Positions 17,617-24,439 of a DNA stretch of 54,277 bases are shown one piece after another. Numbering within the stretch: position 1 is the first letter of the stretch; every line of letters begins with the position of its first letter. Position numbers and translations under genes: made by a program. The notes below the pieces were generated by a model. It saw only the letters and a list, made by a program, of their open reading frames with translations. It was not told where the DNA came from and made no database searches. This DNA is from Streptomyces sp. NRRL F-5630. GTDB lineage: Bacteria; Actinomycetota; Actinomycetes; Streptomycetales; Streptomycetaceae. The stretch is from NCBI RefSeq assembly GCF_000719475.1, contig NZ_JOGO01000042.1:1-54277 (forward strand). Direction: 5' to 3'.

Positions 17617-18951
17617 ATGGCCCCGTCCCCCTCCCGGCAGGGCGCTGCCCGCGCGCCCCGGCCCCCCGGCCGCCCGCCCGTTCCGCCCAAGCCCGCCCGC
17701 CCTCCGTTCACGGCGGCCGAGCCCCCGTTCCCCTGGCTGCGCCCGACCATCCGCATAAGGCTCACCCTGCTCTACGGCGGGATGTTCCTCATCGCGGGCA
17801 TCCTGCTGCTCTCGATCATCTACCTGCTCGCGGTGCAGGCGGTCGGCGTCGGCCAGAAGATGCCCTTCGAGATCAGAGGGAACGTCATCGTCTCCAGCGC
17901 CGACTGCCCGCAGCTCGCGAACCTCTCCGGCAGCGTGCACACGCAGGCCGAGTTCCAGGACGCGATCAACTCCTGCGTGAGCCAGCAGCGCCAGCGCGCG
18001 CTCGACCACCTGCTCTCGCGCTCGCTCCTCGCGCTCCTCGGGCTCAGCGTCATCGCCTTCGCCTTCGGCTACGCGATGGCGGGCCGGGTCCTGTCGCCGC
18101 TCGGGCGGATCACCAGGACGGCACGCCAGGTGGCCGGTTCCGACCTCACCCGGCGGATCAAGCTCGACGGCCCCGACGACGAGCTGAAGGAACTCGCCGA
18201 CACCTTCGACGAGATGCTGGAACGCCTGGAGCGCGCCTTCACGGCACAGCAACGCTTCGTCGCCAACGCCTCGCACGAGCTGCGGACCCCGCTAGCGATC
18301 AACCGCACCCTCCTGGAGGTCCAGCTCTCCGATCCGGCGGCGCCCCCCGAACTCCAGCAACTCGGCAAGACCCTCCTCGCCACCAATGAGCGCAGCGAAC
18401 AACTCGTCGAGGGACTGCTCCTCCTCGCCCGCAGCGACAATCAGCTCGTCGAGCGCGGCCCCGTCGACCTCGCCGAGGTCGCGGACCGCGCCATCGACCA
18501 GGCGCGCGGCGAGGCGGCGGCGCGGGACGTGGAGATCCGGGGCACGCGCGCGCCCGCCGTCGTCGACGGCAACGGCGTGCTCCTGGAACGCGTGGCCCTC
18601 AACCTCGTCCAGAACGCGATCCGCTACAACGTGCCGCCCCCGGCGGCCCCGCTCACCAAGGACGGCGAGGAGGCCGCCCGGGAGCGCGGCTGGGTCGAGG
18701 TGACCACCGAGGCCCAGCACGGTCAGGCGGTGCTCGTCGTGAGCAATACGGGGCCGGTCGTGCCCGCGTACGAGATCGACAACATCTTCGAGCCTTTCCG
18801 GCGACTGCGCACCGAACGCACGGGCAGCGACAAGGGGGCGGGCCTCGGCCTGTCGATCGTGCGCTCCATCGTCCGGGCGCACGGCGCGCGCATCCACGCC
18901 GAGCCACGGGAGGGAGGCGGCCTGGTGATGCGGGTCACACTCCCGTTGTGA
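17617..18951 (+). CDS. cutS: sensor histidine kinase CutS
   Basis: A 444-residue membrane kinase. A Pro/Arg-rich cytoplasmic N-terminus precedes membrane helix 1 (about 50-76), a short extracytoplasmic sensor loop of about 55 residues, helix 2 (about 132-156) and a HAMP domain. Then come the phospho-acceptor His in NASHELRTPL and the ATPase boxes NLVQNAIRY, SNTGPVV and GAGLGLSIV. The sensor loop holds exactly two Cys, at 97 and 120, which could form a disulfide. It is the partner of CutR and almost certainly cotranscribed with it. Confidence 0.88.
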   Translation: MAPSPSRQGAARAPRPPGRPPVPPKPARPPFTAAEPPFPWLRPTIRIRLTLLYGGMFLIAGILLLSIIYLLAVQAVGVGQKMPFEIRGNVIVSSADCPQLANLSGSVHTQAEFQDAINSCVSQQRQRALDHLLSRSLLALLGLSVIAFAFGYAMAGRVLSPLGRITRTARQVAGSDLTRRIKLDGPDDELKELADTFDEMLERLERAFTAQQRFVANASHELRTPLAINRTLLEVQLSDPAAPPELQQLGKTLLATNERSEQLVEGLLLLARSDNQLVERGPVDLAEVADRAIDQARGEAAARDVEIRGTRAPAVVDGNGVLLERVALNLVQNAIRYNVPPPAAPLTKDGEEAARERGWVEVTTEAQHGQAVLVVSNTGPVVPAYEIDNIFEPFRRLRTERTGSDKGAGLGLSIVRSIVRAHGARIHAEPREGGGLVMRVTLPL

Positions 18952-19080
18952 GCGGAAAGTGCTGGGAAGAATGCGATACGTGTTCGCCGGGTCGTCCGAC
19001 ACGGGAGGCGGCGCACCGTACCGGGGGCACCTTGTTCGCTTTGCGAGGAATTTTCGGGACCTGCGTCCGCGTTCGACCTG

Positions 19081-19094
19081 TGTGATCGATCACA
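19081..19094. promoter_or_regulatory. TGTGATCGATCACA palindrome
   Basis: A perfect 14-base palindrome lies in the 451-base spacer 18952-19402 between cutS and the DUF4193 gene. It resembles a CRP/FNR-type site in its TGTGA/TCACA arms but has four central bases instead of six, so the binding protein is uncertain. Around it are A-rich tracts unusual for this genome. Confidence 0.35.
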
Positions 19095-19402
19095 AGAACG
19101 GGTTTTCAGGCATTCACAATGGGTGACCCCTGAGGGTCCCGAAAAGCCCGGAAAATCGGGGTTTTCGCGGGGGTGGATCACGGGAAGTACACGGGGAGGC
19201 CCCTCCCCGGTGCGACTGTCGTACCGGTTACGGTGCGCACCAGCACTTCCCCGCGTCCCTGGTCAAGGGGGCGCGAGAAGTGTCGATTGAGTAACAGACC
19301 TTGATGTGAGGCAAAATCTCCGCCTCGGGTCGGGCACAAGTCCGGCCTCTCACGCGTTACGAGCGCTGAGACACCGCACAGAACCCAGAGGGGGAGAGCG
19401 AC

Positions 19403-19699
19403 ATGGCCACGGATTACGACACCCCACGCAAGACCGACGACGACCTCAACGAGGACAGCCTCGAAGAGCTCAAGGCCCGGCGCAACGACAAGACCACCTC
19501 GACCGTCGACGTCGACGAGTTCGAGGAGGCGGCCGGGATGGAGCTGCCGGGGGCCGACCTCTCCAACGAGGAGCTGGCGGTCCGCGTCCTGCCCAAGCAG
19601 CAGGACGAGTTCACCTGCATGAGCTGCTTCCTGGTGCACCACAGGAGCCAGCTCGCGCGGGAGAAGAACGGGCAGCCGATCTGCCGCGACTGCGACTGA
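19403..19699 (+). CDS. DUF4193 zinc-ribbon protein
   Basis: A 98-residue acidic protein with a C-terminal zinc ribbon: FTCMSCFLVHH and, 16 residues on, ICRDCD form two CxxC pairs. It matches the actinobacterial DUF4193 family, which has no established activity but resembles transcription-associated zinc-ribbon proteins. GGGGGAG lies seven bases before the ATG, showing strong translation. It is followed after 13 bases by the EcsC-like gene. Confidence 0.88.
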   Translation: MATDYDTPRKTDDDLNEDSLEELKARRNDKTTSTVDVDEFEEAAGMELPGADLSNEELAVRVLPKQQDEFTCMSCFLVHHRSQLAREKNGQPICRDCD

Positions 19700-19712
19700 G
19701 GGCGGGGCGGCC

Positions 19713-20672
19713 GTGACTGGCTCGACCCCTCCCTGGAAACGGCGGCGCACCGCGTCGTCGGACGGCCCGGGGCGGCGTGCACGCGCGAACGAGCGAGGCC
19801 AGGAGGCCTCGCTCGACGAGCGGGACGCGCAGGACGCCGCCGCAGCCCTTCTCCCGGCTCAGCAGCCCCCCACGGGGGCCGAGGAGCCGGGCACCGCCCT
19901 TGAGCGGGACACGACTGCCGCAGGGGGCGAGAAGCCCCCGCGCGGCGGCAGGCTCACGAACCTGCGCTCCGGCGTGGGGCAGGGGCTCCGGCGCGGGCGT
20001 GAGGCGACCCGCGCGGCGGTCGGCTTCCTCGCCGACCGCATCATCGAGACCGCGCCCCGCGTGCCGGTGCGCGATCTCGCCACTCTTCGCCGCCAGTTCC
20101 CGGGCCTCGGCCCGGAGGAACTGGCCGACAAACTCGTCAACGGCGCGGCCCGCTCGGCCTCCACCGTCGGCGCGTCGATCGGCGCCGCGGCGATGATGCC
20201 GGTGCCGCCCGCGCTTCCGGCCGAACTCGCCGCCGAGATCACCGCCGTCGCCGCGATCGAGCTCAAGCTCGTCGCCGAACTCCACGAGGTCTACGGGCAC
20301 CGCCCGCCCGGCACTCGCGGGCAGCGCAGCGCCGCCTATCTCACCGCCTGGACCCAGGAACGCGGCCTCGACCTGAGCAAACCGCTCTCGCTCACCGCGG
20401 GCGGGCTCAGCGGACAGGCGGCACGCGAGCTGCGGCAGCAGATCATGAAGCGGACGATCCGCAACCTGCCGAACCTCGTACCGTTCCTCATCGGCGCCGC
20501 CGTGGGCGCGTACATGAACAGCAGGGACACGAGGAAGCTCGCCGAGCACGTCCGCGCCGACCTGCGGAAGCGGGCGATCCCGTGGGACCGTCTGGAGGGG
20601 CTGCCCGCGCTGGAGCCGCCGGAGGAGCCCTACCCGGGCTTGCCGGGCCCCCGCGGGGACGCCGGCTCCTGA
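19713..20672 (+). CDS. EcsC-like hypothetical protein
   Basis: A 319-residue protein. The first 90 residues are low-complexity and charged; the remainder is helical, with a hydrophobic alanine/proline-rich stretch (VGASIGAAAMMPVPPALPAE, about 150-170), VAELHEVYGHRPPG, and another hydrophobic segment near 255-270 (LVPFLIGAAVGAYMNS). This resembles the EcsC/DUF697 group of peripheral membrane proteins, which have no clear function. The start is GTG at 19713, 13 bases after the DUF4193 stop, suggesting an operon. Confidence 0.7.
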   Translation: MTGSTPPWKRRRTASSDGPGRRARANERGQEASLDERDAQDAAAALLPAQQPPTGAEEPGTALERDTTAAGGEKPPRGGRLTNLRSGVGQGLRRGREATRAAVGFLADRIIETAPRVPVRDLATLRRQFPGLGPEELADKLVNGAARSASTVGASIGAAAMMPVPPALPAELAAEITAVAAIELKLVAELHEVYGHRPPGTRGQRSAAYLTAWTQERGLDLSKPLSLTAGGLSGQAARELRQQIMKRTIRNLPNLVPFLIGAAVGAYMNSRDTRKLAEHVRADLRKRAIPWDRLEGLPALEPPEEPYPGLPGPRGDAGS

Positions 20673-20765
20673 GGGCCAGAGGTAGCCCGAAGTCTGGTCA
20701 AGCCCTGGGGGCCCAGGAAGTCGGTGAAGCCCCGGGGCTCGGAACGTACTGAAGCCCCCGGGAGT

Positions 20766-21224
20766 TCAGGCCGCCGGGCTCGTCTCCCGTGCCGCCTCGA
20801 TCGCGTCGAGCAGCCGCTGCGGCTCGCGCGTGGAGAGGTAGAGGTACGGGGTGGGGTCGGCCGGGTCGGTGACAGGGACCCGTACCGCCGTCGGGATGTA
20901 GGCACGCAGCAGCATGAACGCCCGCGGGTCCGCCTTGTGCAGCCGCCACTCGCGCGCCGCCTCGGGGTCCAGGATCTCGCCCCGCCCGAGCGCGCTCACC
21001 GGGAGCTTCGCCCCCTCGGCGACGAGCGAGCCGCCCACGACGCGGATGCGGACGGAGCCGTACGCACTCGTGATCACCGCCGACACGGCGGCGCCCGCGA
21101 CGAGCGCGCCGAGCAGGGGCAGGGTGCCGAACGGCAGCGCCACGAGGGCGCAGACGATCCCGACCAGGACACAGAGCGCCCACCACGAACGGGGAGCCGT
21201 CAGACGTTCTTCGTAAGGCTGCAT
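20766..21224 (-). CDS. DUF3093 membrane protein
   Basis: A 152-residue protein with two adjacent membrane helices near the N-terminus (about 14-34 and 37-55), followed by a soluble beta-rich domain (about 56-152). It fits the actinobacterial DUF3093 family of unknown function. It sits on the opposite strand between the EcsC-like gene and dut, a placement often seen next to dut in Streptomyces. The short spacers on either side hold no further genes. Confidence 0.85.
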   Translation of the reverse strand: MQPYEERLTAPRSWWALCVLVGIVCALVALPFGTLPLLGALVAGAAVSAVITSAYGSVRIRVVGGSLVAEGAKLPVSALGRGEILDPEAAREWRLHKADPRAFMLLRAYIPTAVRVPVTDPADPTPYLYLSTREPQRLLDAIEAARETSPAA

Positions 21225-21347
21225 GAATCCAAGCTTGGCACGGCGTCCTGTGCCCTCTCGCGGCGCGGGTAGGGTCGGGCGCCGGACACCGCACGTGCGC
21301 GCGCTGTACCCGTCCGTGCCGCCGGACAGAAGTCACCGGAGTGAACA

Positions 21348-21863
21348 GTGAACCCTGAGCCCCTGACCGTGCCGCTGCGGCGGCTCGACCCCGAAGTGCC
21401 GCTCCCCGCCTACGGGCACCCCGGTGACGCGGGCGCCGACCTCGTCACCACCGAGGCCGCCGTCCTCGCCCCGGGCGAGCGCGCGGTCCTGCCGACCGGG
21501 ATCGCGCTCGCGCTCCCCGAGGGGCACGCGGCCTTCGTGCACCCCCGGTCGGGGCTCGCGGCCCGGTGCGGAGTGGCGCTCGTGAATGCCCCGGGGACGG
21601 TGGATGCCGGGTACCGTGGGGAGATCAAGGTGATCGTGGTGAACCTCGATCCGCGCGAACCGGTGCGGTTCGAGCGTTTCGACCGCATCGCCCAGCTGGT
21701 GATCCAGCGCGTCGAGCGGGCCGCGTTCCGGGAGGTCGGTGAACTCCCCGGTTCGGTGCGGGCGGCGGGCGGTTTCGGGTCCACGGGCGGACATGCTGCC
21801 GTGGGCGACGGCACGGGTGGGAACGGTTACGCTTCGGTCGTATCCGACCGGGAAGGACAGTGA
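21348..21863 (+). CDS. dut: dUTP diphosphatase
   Basis: A 171-residue trimeric dUTPase that cleaves dUTP to dUMP and pyrophosphate, keeping uracil out of DNA and supplying dTMP synthesis. All five motifs are visible: [34 protein letters not shown] and the C-terminal P-loop-like [10 protein letters not shown]. The GTG start at 21348 has GGAG seven bases upstream. About 20 residues extend past the last motif. One base separates its stop from the DUF3710 start. Confidence 0.93.
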   Translation: MNPEPLTVPLRRLDPEVPLPAYGHPGDAGADLVTTEAAVLAPGERAVLPTGIALALPEGHAAFVHPRSGLAARCGVALVNAPGTVDAGYRGEIKVIVVNLDPREPVRFERFDRIAQLVIQRVERAAFREVGELPGSVRAAGGFGSTGGHAAVGDGTGGNGYASVVSDREGQ

Positions 21864-21864
21864 C

Positions 21865-22632
21865 GTGTTCGGACGTCGCAAGAACAGCGGTGCCGCGGGA
21901 GACGCGGAGAGCGAGACCGAGCAGGTCGCGGAGACGCAGGCCGCCGATGGCGATTCCGCGTCGGGCGCCGGGCGCCGCAGCCTTCCGCCCGCTCCCCGGC
22001 CCGACGGGCCCTGGGACATCTCGGAGCTGCACGAGCCGGGTGAGGGGCGCGTCGACCTCGGCGGCCTCTTCGTGCCCGGCGTCGAGGGCATGGAGCTGCG
22101 GGTGGAGGTCGCGGGGGACGCGATCGTCGCCGCGACCGTCGTCCTCGGCGACAGCGCGGTACAGCTCCAGGCCTTCGCGGCGCCCAAGAACGAGGGCATC
22201 TGGGGCGAGGTGCGCGAGGAGATCGCGAGCGGCATCACGCGCCAGGGCGGCCTGATCGACGAGATCGAGGGCCCGCTCGGCTGGGAACTGCGCGCGCAGG
22301 TCCCGATCCAGCTCCCGGACGGCAAGAGCGGCCAGCAGGTCGTCCGCTTCGTCGGGGTCGACGGCCCGCGCTGGTTCCTGCGCGGGGTCATCTCCGGCCA
22401 GGGCGCGGTGCAGCCGCAGGCCGCCGGGGTCCTGGAGCAGATCGTGCGCGACACGGTGGTGGTACGGGGCGAGGGCCCGATGGCCCCCCGCGACCCCATC
22501 GTGCTCAAGCTCCCCGAGGACGCCCAGATGGTGCCCGAGGGCGTGCAGCAGGACCGCCAGGGCTCCGGGTCCCGCTTCGGCGGCGACATGGGCCAGCTCG
22601 CCCGGGGTCCGGAGATCACCGAGATCCGCTGA
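21865..22632 (+). CDS. DUF3710 family protein
   Basis: A 255-residue soluble protein. The first 50 residues are acidic and disordered; the conserved body begins at PRPDGPWDISELHEPG and includes GIWGEVREEIASGI and VDGPRWFLRGVISGQGA. It matches DUF3710, a conserved actinobacterial family without known function that usually follows dut. GGAAGGAC precedes the GTG start. The gene ends at a strong hairpin. Confidence 0.87.
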   Translation: MFGRRKNSGAAGDAESETEQVAETQAADGDSASGAGRRSLPPAPRPDGPWDISELHEPGEGRVDLGGLFVPGVEGMELRVEVAGDAIVAATVVLGDSAVQLQAFAAPKNEGIWGEVREEIASGITRQGGLIDEIEGPLGWELRAQVPIQLPDGKSGQQVVRFVGVDGPRWFLRGVISGQGAVQPQAAGVLEQIVRDTVVVRGEGPMAPRDPIVLKLPEDAQMVPEGVQQDRQGSGSRFGGDMGQLARGPEITEIR

Positions 22633-22666
22633 GCGAGCGCCGGGCGCCACTCGCCCCAGCACGGCC

Positions 22667-22705
22667 GAAGGGGCCGCACTCCCGTCAGGGGGGTGTGGCC
22701 CCTTC
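22667..22705 (+). terminator. hairpin terminator after DUF3710
   Basis: GAAGGGGCCGCAC (22667-22679) pairs with GTGTGGCCCCTTC (22693-22705), with one G-U pair, and inner C/G runs extend the stem. It closes the dut-DUF3710 unit and isolates the TetR operon. Confidence 0.7.
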
Positions 22706-22780
22706 CGCGTACCCGCACCCGCCCCGGCAGCGAAGAGCCCGCCCGGCAGCGAAGGCCCTGACAGAGAAGAGTCCCGTGCG

Positions 22781-22817
22781 ACATATGTCCCGCCGGGACA
22801 CATGTCCCCATGGGACA
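22781..22817. promoter_or_regulatory. tandem TGTCCC-N3-GGGACA operators
   Basis: TGTCCC(GCC)GGGACA occupies 22786-22800 and TGTCCC(CAT)GGGACA occupies 22803-22817. The first is the centre of a longer 11-bp arm repeat (22781-22805) with one mismatch. The two dyads are centred 17 bases apart and lie just upstream of the -10 box at 22827, covering the -35 region. This is where a TetR repressor would block its own promoter. Confidence 0.6.
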
Positions 22818-22826
22818 GAAGAAGAG

Positions 22827-22832
22827 TACGGT
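22827..22832 (+). promoter_or_regulatory. TACGGT -10 box, leaderless tetR
   Basis: TACGGT has seven bases between it and the ATG at 22840 and lies ten bases after the second operator dyad. It argues that translation starts at 22840 and not at the ATG at 22810, which is inside the operator. Confidence 0.45.
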
Positions 22833-22839
22833 GGACAGC

Positions 22840-23523
22840 ATGAAGGCCGAGGAGACGCGGCGGACGCAGTCGCCCGCACCCGAGGACCGCAGGCGCCGCA
22901 AGGCACTGCGGACCAGGGAGGCGCTGGCCCGCGCGGCGGTGGAGCTGGTTCTCGAAGAGGGGCTCGACTCCGTCACCGTGGAGGCGATCGCCGAGCGCGC
23001 GGACGTCACCCGGCGCACCTTCAGCCGGTACTTCTCCGGCAAGGAGGAGGCCGCGCTGGACTTCGCGCGCGCCGACACCGAGCGCATCAACGCGGCCCTG
23101 CGCGCGCGCCCGGCCCACGAACCGCCGCTGTCCGCCTATCGCGCGGCCGTCGCCGACTGGCTCGCCGACCCCGCCTACGCCTGGCAGGACAGCCCCGGAT
23201 ACGCGGGGATCCTCGCGCTCGTGGACAGCGAACCCACCATGTTCGCCGCCTTCGAGCGGGTGCGCGTCACGGCCCAGGCCGAATCGGTACGCATCCTCGC
23301 GACGCGGCTGGGCGTCGACCCCGAGCGCGATCCGCGCCCGGCGGCCGTCGTCGGCGCGGCAGCGGGCGTGCTCCTCGCCGCCCTCAGGCTCTGGGCGCGC
23401 GGCGGCCACGAAACGGGCGAGGACCTGCCGGCCCTCGTCGACCGCGTCTACGCGACCTTCGTCACCGAGGCGGGCCGGGTTCCGGTCCCGCCGCAGCACA
23501 GCACGGAAAGCGACATTCCATGA
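22840..23523 (+). CDS. TetR family transcriptional regulator
   Basis: A 227-residue repressor. The N-terminal helix-turn-helix (about 20-70) reads TREALARAAVELVLEEGLDS then VEAIAERADVTRRTFSRYFSG, a standard TetR signature. The C-terminal ligand domain has the MftR/acyl-regulator look of Streptomyces short TetR proteins. Two TGTCCC-N3-GGGACA dyads upstream suggest autoregulation. It overlaps the SDR gene by ATGA, so it probably controls that oxidoreductase in response to its substrate or product. Confidence 0.88.
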   Translation: MKAEETRRTQSPAPEDRRRRKALRTREALARAAVELVLEEGLDSVTVEAIAERADVTRRTFSRYFSGKEEAALDFARADTERINAALRARPAHEPPLSAYRAAVADWLADPAYAWQDSPGYAGILALVDSEPTMFAAFERVRVTAQAESVRILATRLGVDPERDPRPAAVVGAAAGVLLAALRLWARGGHETGEDLPALVDRVYATFVTEAGRVPVPPQHSTESDIP

Positions 23524-24293
23524 GCACCACCACGAGCACCGTCGACAGCACCGAATTCGCCGGCAAGACCGCCTTCGTCACGGGCGCCGCGTCCGGCATC
23601 GGCCTCGCCACCGCCCAGCGGCTCGGCCGCGGCGGCGCCAAGGTCGTCGTCGCCGACTACAACAAGGACGGCGCCGAGGCGGCCGTCGCCGAGCTGAACA
23701 AGGAAGGTGTGGAGGCCGCCGCCGTCGCCGTCGACGTCACCGACGCCGCGTCCGTCGAGGCGGCCGTCGACTTCGCCGTGCAGACCTTCGGGAGCCTCGA
23801 CCTCGCCGTCAACAACGCGGGCATCAGCGGCGAGAGCGCCCCGACCGGCGAGTACCCGGTCGACAACTGGGACCGCGTCATCGCGACCAACCTCAGCGGC
23901 GTCTTCTACGGGATGCGCTACCAGATCCCGGTCATGGCCGCCGCGGGCAAGGGCGCGATAGTCAACACCGCCTCCATCCTCGGCTCCGTCGGGTTCCCGA
24001 CCGCAGTCGCCTACTCCTCCGCGAAGCACGGGGTCGTCGGCCTCACCAAGACCGCGGCCATGGAGTACGCGACGCAGGGCGTCCGCATCAACGCGGTGGG
24101 TCCCGGCTTCATCGAGACCCCGCTGCTGAAGAACATGGACGAAGCCGCCCGAGCCGGTCTCGTGGCGCTCCACCCGGCGGGCCGCCTCGGCACGGGCGAG
24201 GAGGTCGCCGAGGTCATCGCCTTCCTCCTCTCGGACCGCGCCTCCTTCGTGGTGGGCAGCTACCACCTGGTGGACGGCGGCTACACGCCCCGC
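23520..24293 (+). CDS. short-chain dehydrogenase/reductase lacking its stop codon
   Basis: The classical SDR fold is complete over 258 codons: cofactor motif TGAASGIG (residues 21-28), NNAG near 98, catalytic Ser152, and Tyr165-xxx-Lys169 (YSSAK). The C-terminus YHLVDGGYTPR is where relatives end. Here no stop follows: the frame runs on to 25340 through about 900 bases of kdpD. The end given is that of the recognisable enzyme. Either the stop was lost to a mutation or an indel lies near 24290. It begins by ATGA overlap with tetR. The substrate is unknown. Confidence 0.75.
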
Positions 24294-24427
24294 TCGCCCC
24301 ACGGGCTCCGTCGCACCCTGTGCTCCTCCCACCCCGGAGGGGCTGGTGCGGCGGCCCGGCGCATCAGAGTCGCGTCAAGGTCTCGCGCCCGGACCCGGCC
24401 AGGGCGACAGGGCTCCCCGCGGGCACG

Positions 24428-24433
24428 GACAAT
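24428..24433 (+). promoter_or_regulatory. GACAAT -10 box before kdpD
   Basis: GACAAT has six bases between it and the ATG at 24440, with no ribosome site between. It lies inside the read-through frame of the SDR gene. Confidence 0.4.
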
Positions 24434-24439
24434 GCACGT

